In this document: positions 32,812-43,341 of the stretch, piece after piece
Layout: every line of letters starts with the position of its first letter
Numbering within the stretch: the first letter of the stretch is position 1
Source: Benincasa hispida
Lineage: Eukaryota; Streptophyta; Magnoliopsida; Cucurbitales; Cucurbitaceae
Direction of reading: 5' to 3'
NCBI RefSeq assembly: GCF_009727055.1
Contig: NC_052359.1
Coordinates: 17,174,685 to 17,238,684 of the forward strand
DNA: 64,000 nt
Made by a program: the position numbers and the translations under genes
Notes under the pieces: generated by a model
Told to the model about the DNA's origin: nothing
Database searches by the model: none
What the model saw: only the letters and a program-made list of their open reading frames with translations

Positions 32812-35100
32812 TCAGGACTGAGCAGAAGGGCCTGCTCCTAAACCGTGTGGGTCATCAACATACGGCGATGTTTGAGAGGAAAGGTGGGATGGAGATGGAT
32901 GGCTGATGGATGCTGCTGAGGATGGGGTGTTGGATTCGGGCGCAAGGAGAAGGTTTGTAAAATGATCGGGAAGAAGGGAATGAGGCTCAGTTGTTGGATT
33001 TGGTGGTCGGATGACTAAGGGTAAGGGATCTTCCAAGGGTAAATTGGTTGGCTGATGTGATGCACTGCCATGGATTATTTCCTTTCTTTTGTCATTGCGG
33101 CACCGTTTCTTGGGTCTAGATGGTTGCAATGCATTTAGGTCGATGAGGGGTCGCTTCAGTGGAGGCTCTGGGCAATGCGGCGAATCCTTGAGAAGGACTC
33201 TCTGGATTTTCATGCTAATGAGGCCATGGACTTCTGGCATTAGTTCTTTTTCAATGCTTGCACCCACAGATAGGCATAGGCTAGAGATCATCAATCGAAA
33301 GAAGTATTGTCCCCTAACGCGACCTACATAACCTCTGATTTTCCTCGCAAGAAGTTGGCCCACATCGATTGGAATGCCACACACAATGCAGTATGCGACC
33401 AAGACTCTATCCCTTGAAATAGTTTTATCATGAGAAGTCGTGATGAGCCGTCTCTTCACCAAGTACATCTAAAGCCATGCTTCTGGCAGCAAACGGTTGG
33501 AGGCGAGGGTTTTAATGCCGGTCAAAGACACCGTCCACTTGGTGCCTGGTTGCACCAGTGTTCTTAGTGCATCCTCCATGTGTTCTTCAGTAGGATCATC
33601 AATCAATTTGTTGCCCAGTGCTTCTGGAAAATTCTTCAACTGATACAGCTGATTGATGTCCTCGGTGCTGAATGACATTACCCTCCCGTCAATGACCACC
33701 GCATCTTCGGTGTCATGGAGCTGGCCGTGGTAAAAGGCCCTCACTACTGCTGGAATGACTATGGATGGGCGTTGGCAGAAAGTTTCCTACCCATGCTCCA
33801 CCACAATATTGATGAGAAAATCTGGTAGTGGGGCCGGCGCAGGGAAGAAGCCCATTTCCATCAATAAATCATCGTTTTCCTTCTGGGTTTTTGGGTGCCT
33901 CTCAGCCGGCGAAAGCTCGCTGCCTTCCACCTTTGCTTTTCCTTTTTCTTGTGTGGATGCAAGGCGGGATTTTTGTCGTTGAATGCATTCCCGTTCCTTG
34001 CTATGCTCTTGCTTTTCCTTTTCCCACTCTTCTCTTTCTTTTCTTTTTAAGTCCTTGTTGCACTGAATATTGGCTTTGCAGCGCAACTTCTGTTTCTCCT
34101 TTTCCTTCTTCTCCGCTTCCTCCTCTTCTTGCATCTCTTTTCCAAACTACTCGGAGACGAGCGCAATGCGCTGCTCATCCTCGAGCCTTCTCTTCTCTTC
34201 TATGCAAGGGCGAACCTTCTCATCATGAAGTTGTCTGGCCAAATCGGCCGAGGCGATGATTTGGCATGCCCTTGCCATCTTTTCTTACTTCTTCTCTAAT
34301 TTCCTTCTCCTTCTCCATGTGCTTGTTGCTTGTTGGGTCTTCTGTGGACCCTTGCGGCGCATTCTCCTTGCGACACCGCATCAGTGGGGAAATGTCAGGG
34401 TCTTCCTTGTCGTTCGAACCGTAGAGTTGAGCCTCCGACGTAACTAATCTTGAATGCGACCATGAGGTTTGTTGTTGCGTTGATGGTTCAAATTGTGCTG
34501 ACATTGCCCCTTCCACCCTTGCAGTTGTTGATTTTCCATCGAAATTCGTGCTTTCTGCCCTTTTCCTCCACCCTTCCTCTTTTCTTAGGCGCTTCTCTTC
34601 TCGCCTGCGCTGTCTTTTTTCACTTCTTCTTCTTTCCTTCTTTTTTTTTTCCAGCCAGGCCACTTCATCTTTCTCTTTGCTTGTCGACTCCTCTCTCCTC
34701 CTTCTCTGCTTCTTTGGACTGCTTCGTCTGCCTTCTTGCCTCCATGACCTCGAGAACAACCCTAATGGGTCCCTCGTTGGAATCTGTTGAGGCAGTCTTC
34801 TTACGATCCAAGATGGTAGGGGCCATCCTCTACGAAGCCAAAACTAACTCCTCCTCCGACGGCAGGGGTTGGTTTATTACTCCTGCTTTCAGAAACCCCT
34901 TGTCCTTCTCCAAATGACTCAAGATGCTCCCAAACACCTCCTTATCGTCTTTTCTCTTCTGTTCACTTTCGATTGGAGGTAATGGGAGCGCCACCTCAGG
35001 ACCGGTGGCAAGGGATTTTTTCGTGCTCGGCCCATCTCGGCGGGTAGATGGTGTTGGTAATCCAAAAAGCCTGTCGCACCCTCCCTATTATGACATAGCC
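32812..35100 (-). pseudogene. Extra 3' ORF: charged coiled-coil region plus Transposase_32-like domain
   Basis: Minus strand, positioned after pol, where plant Gypsy elements sometimes carry an additional or env-like ORF. In order: a PIESEQKRKDDKEVFGSIL start region near 34950; a long K/E/R-rich stretch (34100-34750) likely to form a coiled coil; then a domain at 33745-33000 with RAFYHGQLHDTED, VVIDGRVMSFSTEDINQLY, VKRRLITTSHDKTISRDRV and YCIVCGIPIDVGQLL, which I recognise as the Putative plant transposon protein (Transposase_32) family; and a proline/serine-rich tail to 32812. Four in-frame stops, all TAG (34830, 34147, 33787, 33469), and two frameshifts break it. Function of the domain is unknown; despite the name no catalytic triad is evident. 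Confidence 0.75.
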
Positions 35101-35543
35101 GGTAAAGATGTCCTTTCATATGCTATGTAATAATTCATCTCGAGAGCTGAAATGATCGTCCGATTGCCTTCTCTGCGAATATTTTATCCTTTTTTTTATC
35201 TTTTATTTATTACTTTTGGAGGGCGGGCACAATGTATATCTATTAATACAAGACACACTCGTCAACGCAATGCATACCTGACATTGCATTGTATCACCAA
35301 CCTCACAATGCTTATCCCAAAACCATAATGATGAGACATTGTGGTGTTCACTCAAATCATTCATTCAAGATTTCATTAAAGTCAAGCAATCAGAGACTGA
35401 AATGGAAATTAATTCAATAAAGTAGGGAAACTAATTCTATAAAGCAGTAGTAAAGCAATAAAGAGAGTTCATATGGATGCTATTTGAAAAGATTTTCAAC
35501 ATTACCACAACGCATCCCCGCAAGCGATCAGGCTTGCCTGCCC
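35101..35543 (-). mobile_element. Gypsy 2 inter-ORF spacer and extreme pol end
   Basis: Matches 51140-51510 of Gypsy 3, the segment just after integrase. Only the last few integrase codons survive (GGCTTGCCTGCC near 35531). At about 35543 it joins directly to gag C-terminal sequence, so this is the pol deletion junction. No gene otherwise. Confidence 0.7.
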
Positions 35544-37000
35544 AATGTCACCTCTTGACATATCTCCTTCCCACTTGGTCTAGGTGCTTCCGAGTTGCTG
35601 GGCAACGTACCAAGTGTTCTGCTTCTAAGTTTGGCCGCAAGCTGCCCGACCTATACCTCTAAAGCCCTGATGGAAGATGCTTGCGATTGCATGATCGCAT
35701 CGTTCTTTTCTATGTATTATTTGAGCAGTGCTTCCAAGGACGACGAATTGGATGAGGTGTTAGATGAAAAGGGTTGGTTGTGTGGTTGTCTATTCTTATA
35801 ATTACTCTGGCCTTGACCCAGGTGGTGAAAACCTAGAGGATTTCCTCTATTCCCAGAATGATTGGTCTGTATATTTCTCTGGCCTCCCTGGTCGTTGTTC
35901 CCTCCCCAACTGAAATTGGGATGATTCCTCCAACCTAGGTTATATGTATTTTTGAATGGGTTGTTATGGATAGAATATACTCATTGTTTGTTTGACGTAC
36001 AGACTTCCACTGAAAGACCTTGTCCGCATTGTATACAACTTACTGCTGTCACTTGCGTCAGCGCATTGGCTTACGCTGCACTCTGAGAGAGAGTTCCTTG
36101 ATTTATAGCCATGGTTTGGAGGAACGAGGTGACTGCGGCAAACTGGGCGGCCAGCGTGGTCATTGTATCCACTGGTACAATGGCACTCTCTGTTTTCCTT
36201 CGTTACGTGCCTCTTCCTGTATATTCGTCATCAACCCAGTCATCCATATTTCGCGAGATGCAATCTAGAATGACTTTTGCTTCAGTATACGTTTTATCCA
36301 TAAACCCTCCTGCTGTGGAGGCGTCTGCAACTGCTTTCCTTTCTCTGTTCAGACCATTTAGGATGCAATCGGGAATCCCAATATGCAGATAGTTCTTCCA
36401 GTCGTCCAAAGCGCACCAATGCGGTGCTCAGAGATTCATTTTCTGTTTGCTAAAAATTTAACACTTCCCGTCGTCTTCTTGCGTTGACAGCAGGAGGGAA
36501 GAACTTCTTCACGAATCTTTCAACCAATTAATCCCAAGAATTTATCTCATTTGGCTTCAACGAATGAGCCCACCTCTTTGCTTCATCTCTAAGTTTGTAT
36601 GGAAAAAGATAGAGTCTGATGCCTTCAGAAGTCACACCAGGAATGGAGAATTTATTGTACATCTCGAACAACTGGTTAGATGTGCATGCAGGTCCTCTCC
36701 TTGCAAAACTCCAAACTAACCCACATTCTGAATCATCTGGAGAATGAAAGGCTTAATTTTGAATCTGGTGTTCTTCTCTACTATAGGCCTTGCGATACCC
36801 GGCGAGATTTCGTATAACTTGGGCGCCACATAGTTCCTCATGGGAATGTTGCAGTCAGCAGCCAGAAAGACTGGGTCTTGCGGCGGCCAATTCATTCCCT
36901 GATTCCCTTCAGGCCTCTCATTGTTGTTCACCATATTTCTTCAATGCCTAATACGGTTTTGGCGTGCTCTTCTGCGAAAGGTTCTCTCAATTTCTGGGTT
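35544..37000 (-). pseudogene. Gypsy 2 gag
   Basis: Capsid-type gag in pieces: PMRNYVAPKLYEISPGIARP and FKIKPFILQMIQNVG at 36716-36934; GLNRERKAVADASTAGGFM and YTEAKVILDCISRNMDDW at 36203-36409; a zinc-knuckle region near 36030 reading CIQCGQGLSVEVC where the family has a histidine in place of L, so metal binding is doubtful; and a Q/N-rich C-terminal part (NPNFSWGG-like) to 35544. Several frameshifts. It is the only structural gene left in this element. Confidence 0.85.
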
Positions 37001-37125
37001 GGCGTTGAATTCTGGATCCATTCCAGTACTCATGCACCATCAGCTACTCTTCGCTTAAGCACACTGTACTCCAGAAATTTGTCATGCACAATATCACAAA
37101 AATATTCAGCACTAAAATTGCCAAT

Positions 37126-37141
37126 CTTGGCAACGGCGCCA
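37126..37141 (-). other. Primer-binding site, tRNA-Asp type (Gypsy 2)
   Basis: On the minus strand TGGCGCCGTTGCCAAG, seven bases inside the LTR edge at 37149. Matches the tRNA-Asp-type primer site common in plant Gypsy elements. Confidence 0.88.
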
Positions 37142-37148
37142 AAAACTT

Positions 37149-38841
37149 GTTCGTTCTTTATAAATTGTGGCGGATGTAATGCCACCGCAAATATTGATGT
37201 TGTGTATGATATGTGTTTCTTTGTCTTACTGATGCTTCTAGATAATATATGTGATGATACAAACACTGTAGAATGCGTTCATGTAGTATGTGTGTGTCAC
37301 AAGTTTTCTTGCGTTGGAACCAAGTATAATTCCCCCGCAAGTTTCTCAGACTGATCTGAGGTTGAACACGGGGATTGTGGTGCTAGGTGCGATATTGATG
37401 TGATACATGCGACCGAAATCAAAATAATAGTGTGTCATGTTTAAAAAGTAAAATGCGGCAACAAACAAATAAATGAATAAATGTGAAGTTATGTAAGTGT
37501 ATGAGGGAATGCGATAGCAAGTCTTGTGAAAGGTATCAAAATGAGAGGGGGTTGGGGGAAAGGACATCGCAAGTTTGTCAATCCTGTTGAGGACGCAACT
37601 AAGGTTCCGCCTTCCCTTGGCTTACACAACTCAGTGATCGGCCCCGTTCCCATATCTCTATGGTGAATAAGGATGAATGTTGCGAACGCAAGGTTATTTC
37701 CATCTATGGAAATACTTCTTGCTTTAGTTAACGCATTCTATCAACCTTCTTTTGAGAGGGGGATTAACATCTTCACTTCTGCTCTCACAGGTGAAGATGT
37801 CGTTGAGCATGCATTAGCTGAACTTAGCTAACTTCTTCAACATGGATTAACTTACTCGTTTAATCCTTCCCCCTTACCTTGGAGGATTAGTTACACATGG
37901 TGAGAGAAATGGAAGATGAATATATGATTGTGAACAAAGAGATGAAGATGAATATGATAATGATATTACGGATAAAGATAAAGCGTTTGTTATAGATAGA
38001 TGAATGAAATATCATAAATGAATAACAGTTGATGAACAGAAAGTAAGAACAAATGAGGACAACGTGTCAATGTCTTGACACGGATCCCAATCGGAGTTGT
38101 TTTGCTTGTCGGCATGTAGGAGGAGTGAGGTGGAAAACTTCCTTCTCAGGATAGTTCCCCAAGTAGAAATGACCCTTGCACAAAGCTTCTCTTCGGGATT
38201 GTGAATGAATTTTTGGCTCCTGAGACATCCTTTCGGACTTGTCTTGTCTATCTCCCGGACTCTTTATGAATGTCTCTTCAGACCACTTCTCTATGAATGT
38301 CTCTGATGTAGCTATTTATAGACCTTAGTACCTCCTTCGTCAGTGGCCCCGCTCTGAAAAGTTACTTTTTCTGCAGAGGCTTGGTGGAAACATCCGCTCT
38401 GCTCCACATTCAATTTTTCAAATCGTACAACAAAAAAGCTATATAATTTCAGAAATCCTTGCGAATGCGTCGCTCTTTTTATCCATGATCGATCGTCGCA
38501 TTCGGTGTGAATGCGTTGCTCTTTTTGTCCACGATTGATCGTCACATGCGGTGCAAATACGTTACTCCTTTTGTCCACGATCGATCGTGGCATGCGGTGT
38601 GAATGCGTTGCTCTTTTTATCCTCGAGTGATCGTCGCATGTGGTGATACATGTTTCTTACAAAACAAAGACTTGGACATCCCTTTTTTCCTTTGCAATAG
38701 GGTCAGTGGGTGTGCTTCCGACATTTTACAATGTTTGCATTTCTAAGTCAATTTCTATATGTTCGATGAAACTTTTTCCTTCTTTTTGCCACATATTCTA
38801 AATAAGATACTATAAATAACTTGTAATTCAACAAGTTATCA
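37149..38841 (-). mobile_element. Gypsy 2 5' LTR
   Basis: 1693 bp, TG at 37149 and CA at 38841. Collinear with 29593-31279; differs by scattered substitutions, small indels and one extra 46-bp minisatellite unit. The divergence implies an old insertion, since the two LTRs are identical at integration. Confidence 0.93.
38461..38644. repeat. 46-bp minisatellite, 4 units
   Basis: Four contiguous 46-bp units (184 bp exactly) with cores GCGAATGCGT and CGATCGATCGTCGCAT-like ends. One unit more than in the 3' LTR of the same element. Confidence 0.85.
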
Positions 38842-38846
38842 GTTTC
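38842..38846. other. Target-site duplication of Gypsy 2, right copy
   Basis: GTTTC directly after the LTR CA end at 38841; pairs with 29588-29592. Confidence 0.95.
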
Positions 38847-39467
38847 ACTGAAATCATGGCTATAGTAGCTGATGGCAAGGTTTAGTATCCGTTGTCTTAT
38901 AAGAATGCAATGGAGGATGTTGACTGGGATGAATGGGTTAAAGCCATGGATCTGGAGATGGAGTCTATGAACTTCAACTCAGTATGGGATCTTATAGATC
39001 AACCTGATGGGGTGAAACCTATAGGTTGTAAATGGATTTACAAGAGGAAACAGGGTGCTGATGGGAAGGTGCAAATCTTGAAGGCTAGACTTGTGGCAAA
39101 GGGTTATACCCAGGTGGAGGGAGTTGACTATGAGGAGACTTTCTCACCTGTTGCCATGTTGAAGTCTATTTGTATCCTCCTATCCATTGCCTCATATTAT
39201 GACTATGAGATATGGCAAATGGATGTCAAGACTGCCTTTCTGAATAGTAATCTTGAGGAGACCATTTATATGGTGCAGTCCGAGGGATTCATAGCCCAAG
39301 GTCAAGAGCAAAAGGTTTGTAAATTGAATTGGTCCATTTATGGGCTGAAACAGGCGCCTCGATCTTGGAACATAAGGTTTGATACTACGATCAAATCTTA
39401 TAGCTTTGACCAAAACGTTTATGAGCCTTATGTATACAAGAAAAGAATCAATAGTTCATCAACATAA
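38847..39467 (+). pseudogene. Copia RT N-terminal half, continuation after Gypsy 2
   Basis: Resumes the polyprotein cut at 29592. Open frame of 191 residues from 38892 with KPIGCKWIYKRKQGADGKV, ARLVAKGYTQVEGVDYEETF, SPVAMLKSICILLSIASYYD, the catalytic aspartate in WQMDVKTAFLNSN, and SIYGLKQAPRSWNIRFD. At about 39448 the text jumps from RINSS to NDVGLLTSL: the stretch with the YVDD box is deleted, which kills the polymerase even apart from the stops. Confidence 0.9.
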
Positions 39468-40486
39468 GGAATGATGTAGGTTTACTGACTTCACTTAAGA
39501 ATTGGCTAGCAACCCAATTCCAAATAAAAGGTTTAGGAGAGGATCAGTTTGTTCTTGGTATTCAGATCTTTTGGGATTAAAAGAATAAGGTACTAGTGCT
39601 GTAGTGCTATCTCAGGCATCGTCCATTGACAAAATGTTAATCAAGTACTCGATGCAGAACTTCAAAAGAGGCCTAATGCCTTTTTGACATGGAATTACAT
39701 TGTCTAAGGAACAGTGTCCTAAGACACCTCAAGAGGTTGAGGAAATGAGATGGGTCCCCTATGCATATGTCGTTGGCAGTTTGATGTATGTGATGTTATG
39801 TACAAGACCTCACATATGCTACATTGTGGGGATAGTCAGCAGAAATCTGTCTAATTTAGGATAGAGTCACTGGACTACCGTCAAGAACATCCTCAAGTAT
39901 CTTCGGAGAACGAGGGACTACATGCTAGTGTATGGATCTAAGGATTTAATCCTTACTAGATACAAGGACTCTGATTTTCAGACTAATAAGAATTCTCGAA
40001 AATCCACTGTAGCCATTTTAGTATGGCAAAGCACTAAGCAAGGGTGCATCGTTGACTCCATGATGGAGGCCGAGTATGTAGCGGCGTCTGAAGCTGCTAA
40101 GGAGGCCGTTTGGCTCAGGAAGTTCCTGACTAATCTAGAAGTTGTTCTAGACATGTCTAGGCCCATCACCCTTTATTATGATAATAGTGGTGTTGTGGCG
40201 AACTCCAGGAAGCCTAGGATTCACAAGCGCGACAAACATATAGAGAAAAATTATCATTCATCCACGAGATTTTGCATCGAGTGGACGTGATAGTCACGAA
40301 GATCGCTTCGGAGCAAAACATTGCTGACCTGTTTACAAAGGCTCTCACGGCTACAGTTTTTTAGGGTCACCTAAAGAGGATGCGTCTATGAGGTCGTCTA
40401 CGGCTGGACTTAGGCAAGTGGGAGATTTTATATTGGGCCTTAGTGCCCTAGTTTATTGGTTTAAGACAAGTGGGAGATTGTTGGTG
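39468..40486 (+). pseudogene. Copia RT C-terminus and RNase H, first copy
   Basis: Frameshifted RT thumb text (NWLATQFQIKGLGEDQFVLG) followed by RNase H at 39922-40290: LVYGSKDLILTRYKDSDFQT, MMEAEYVAASEAAKEAVWL and PITLYYDNSGVVANS. It ends with the polypurine tract CAAGTGGGAGATTG and only the first dozen or so bases of an LTR (TGTTGGTGTTGATGC near 40477-40491). Confidence 0.85.
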
Positions 40487-41292
40487 TTGATGCATCAGCT
40501 ATGTATTTATATTCACTAAGACACCTCAAGAGGTTGAGGAAATGAGATTAGTCCCCTAAACATCTGCCGTAGGCAATTTAATATATGTGATGTTATGTAC
40601 TAGACCTGACATCAGTCTAATCCAGGATATAATCACTAGACAGCCGTCAAGAACATACTCAAGTATCTACGGAGAATGAGAGACTACATGCTTGTGTATG
40701 GTTTTATGGATTTGATGCTTACCGAATACACAGACTCTGATTTTCAGACTAATAAGGATTCTAGGAAATCCACTTCAGGATCAATGTTCACTCTTAATTG
40801 AGGGGCTGTAGTATGGCGAAGCACCAAGTAGGGGTGCATCGCAAACACCACCATGGAGGCCGAGTATGTAGCAACTTGTGAAGCTGCTAAGGAGGTCGTT
40901 TGGCTCAAGAAATTCTTGACTGATCTGCAAGTTGTTCCAGACATGTCAAAGCCCATCAAACTTTATTGTGATAATAGAGGTGCTGTGGCGAATTCCCGTG
41001 AGCCTAGGAGTCATAAGCGTGGAAAGCACATTGAGCGGAAATACCATCTCAATCGAGAGATTATGCATCGAGAGGAGGTGATTGTCATGAAGATAGCTTC
41101 GGAGCACAACGTAGGCCCTTACCACTATAGTGTTTAAGGGTCACCTACAGAGTATGGGTCTATGGGACAAACCACGGCTGGATTAAGGCAAGTAGGAGAT
41201 CTTCTATTCTGCATGTTATGCCCTAGTTTATTGTTTTGTGTACTTGTAATTTGATTATCTTGTACACCCCACTAGCTTTACAAGTGGGAGAT
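40487..41292 (+). pseudogene. Copia RNase H, second tandem copy
   Basis: From about 40517 the sequence repeats 39719 onward: ACACCTCAAGAGGTTGAGGA, then RNase H with MEAEYVATCEAAKEVVWLKK, CDNRGAVANSREPRSHKRGK and ERKYHLNREIMHRE, and the polypurine tract ACAAGTGGGAGAT just before the 3' LTR at 41293. Diverged from the first copy at many sites. It closes the Copia element. Confidence 0.85.
41280..41292 (+). other. Polypurine tract of Copia B
   Basis: ACAAGTGGGAGAT immediately upstream of the LTR TG at 41293. A second copy, CAAGTGGGAGATTG, ends the upstream duplicate near 40470. Confidence 0.85.
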
Positions 41293-43306
41293 TGTTGGGG
41301 TTGATGCCCTAAGTCTCGTAGGGTCCTATAGTTTGTAAACCTTGTATGAACAAACATTTATGTGATTAATAATATTTGATATTTTATTCACTCTATCTAT
41401 GAAATATTTGATATTTTAGTTGCATTAACCACAGACCAATAAACTAACATCCAAGGTTATCGTTGTAACTTAAACATGTATGTTGAGACGTACAGGTGGA
41501 TCATGTTTAAGTGATAACCTAAAAGGTCTATAGCATATGGATAATGCTAAGTACCTTATTCTGGTGACACTACGAATATGGTCTACTTTGTAAGTGTTAC
41601 AAATGTTGTAAAGTGCTACAAATGATCTGATTCTGATCATTCATATATTAGATATGCGAGGGGGGATATTCTATGTAAAGGAGTTTGTATAAGACCGGAC
41701 AACGAAATGTTTAGTCTCATTATAGAACGTCGTTCATAATAGAGACTTCATTTCACTAGGATGACCATAGGTAACATGACCTTAATCCTGAGTGAGTTGG
41801 GAACTCCTGCCTAGAGGGCGTTCTTTAATTTGTATGGGTGAGAGTGGCCAAATCGCCAACTCAACAAGCCTACCATTTTGAGGATTTGTTTGATTGTGGA
41901 GGTGGGAACTCAGCTACATAAGATGGAATTCACTCCTTCCTTGAAGTAGGGGTAAGTAGATAAATTGCTCCCTTAAGGGCTGATTCTAGGTCTTGAACAA
42001 TGTGACGCCACACCCTCTCTTGGCTAGAGAAGGGTTTTATCATAGTAGGACTACAATCTATTGTTCATTAGAGGGATAAGTTGTACTTAAGGGGTTCGAT
42101 GTAACTTTAGGGGCAAAACGTAAACCTTGTATGAACAAACATTTATGTGAAGAGTCATCGTATTATTGATTAGTTATATTCAATGGACACATAAATATAT
42201 CTGTAGTGAGAATAGTGCAGCTATCGGTCTTAGTGGAGTGCCTGACAATTAACGGATGGTGGATAAAGTAATTAAAGAGTTTAATTATTTATTCACGTAC
42301 CATTGAAGCTTCAAGCTACAGGTTTCCATAAGGTCCTCTTGGTAGCTCAAAGGATTTAGTTGAGAATCAGTTTTTGGGTTAATTTGAAATGTTTAAATTA
42401 ATAAGAGGCAACTTAATTATATATGATATAATTCAATTAATTCAATTATATATGATATAATTGACATAATTTATTTAATACATTATAGTTTAATTGGAGG
42501 AACAAGTATTTGAATATGATTCAAATATATTTTCTATAAATAAGATTCATAGTTGTTAAATTTAATATAAATATGATTTATATTAAATGCCATAAAATAG
42601 AGAAAAAGAACTATGGTTTATATATTGTATATGATGCAATATTAAAACTATAGGTTATAAATATAATATGATAAGTTGGTTATCATATTTATTTATAATT
42701 ATTAACTATTTGATATTAAACCCTTTTTCTCTCTAACCACCCTTAGTGGGAAGCTAATTAGTTTTTTGTGGCTTTTGGAGTAAAATGAAATATGATTTTA
42801 TTATTTTAGAGAGTGAAAAGCATTCACGTTTTGAAAGACTACACGATTTGCTTGGAGAGACTATGCGATAGATTCAGTTCCCTAAACGATCAAGAAACTT
42901 TTCTATGCGATAGAGTTGTCTTCCTTGATCGTCTTCCTCCTCCAAACTTCAAAACACCCTCTAACCAAAATAGTCAGAGCCCATCACTCCTGGGTTCTCA
43001 CGCCGAGAATACAAGGTAACTAAGTGGTAGTGTTCTCTACCTTTTTGTTCGAGTTGCATTGCTTCTTGCTGCTGTTTGAAGGAATTCGTGTTATTCAATG
43101 CGTTCGTGAATGCTCGAGGGATTCACTTGAAGAAAAGTTCTTCAAAGGTATAATCTCTAAACTCTTGTTTATTTATTCAAAAGCATGTTATAATTTATGT
43201 CTTATGCATAATCTGTTTGTTTTAGTGTAAATGTATGCGTTCAATCGAAATGGGATTTGGATGATCCGCGTCTGCTCAAATATTCTTTGTCAATAGAGTT
43301 CCTTCA
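41293..43306 (+). mobile_element. Copia B 3' LTR
   Basis: Starts TGTTGGGG at 41293 after the polypurine tract and ends GTTCCTTCA at 43306; 2014 bp. Collinear with 7515-9540 but clearly diverged. AT-rich at 42380-42740; CGATCG-type motifs near 42840-42930. It carries a 31-bp exact copy of its own 41335-41365 at 42120-42150. Flanks give no target duplication with any other B LTR here. Confidence 0.88.
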
Positions 43307-43341
43307 AGAGTGAATTCCATCTTGTATTATTATGTTCCCAG
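43307..43341 (-). mobile_element. Remnant of oldest A LTR (left piece)
   Basis: GAGTGAATTCCATCTTG and following bases match the interior of an A LTR on the minus strand (compare 46105-46150). The same LTR resumes at 57327 with AGCTCCCCACTCGG-type text. It is the host site into which the A LTR at 43342-57326 inserted. Confidence 0.6.

Larger units (their letters stand above)
29593..38841 (-). mobile_element. Gypsy 2: full-length non-autonomous element, 9249 bp
   Basis: Both LTRs (1687 and 1693 bp, roughly 90 percent alike by eye over the sampled first 400 bp), primer site, polypurine tract and a perfect 5-bp target duplication are present. In the minus direction: LTR, tRNA-Asp-type primer site, gag, a deletion of all of protease/RT/RNase H/integrase, then an extra ORF with a Transposase_32-like domain, a 3' untranslated region, polypurine tract, LTR. 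Without pol it could only have moved with help from a relative. Confidence 0.93.

Noticed and set aside
33828..34259. 143-residue plus-strand ORF
   Set aside because: Also antisense to the charged region of the extra ORF; no domain or motif.
34450..34917. 155-residue plus-strand ORF rich in L, F and S
   Set aside because: It is the antisense shadow of the K/E/R-rich region of the extra Gypsy ORF; its hydrophobic composition follows from that.
7515..43306. B LTRs at 7515-9540 and 41293-43306 as the two ends of one Copia element
   Set aside because: The order leader, gag, pol, LTR fits, but the LTRs are strongly diverged and the outer flanks (GAGCC and AGAGT) are not a target duplication. Possible only if recombination followed.
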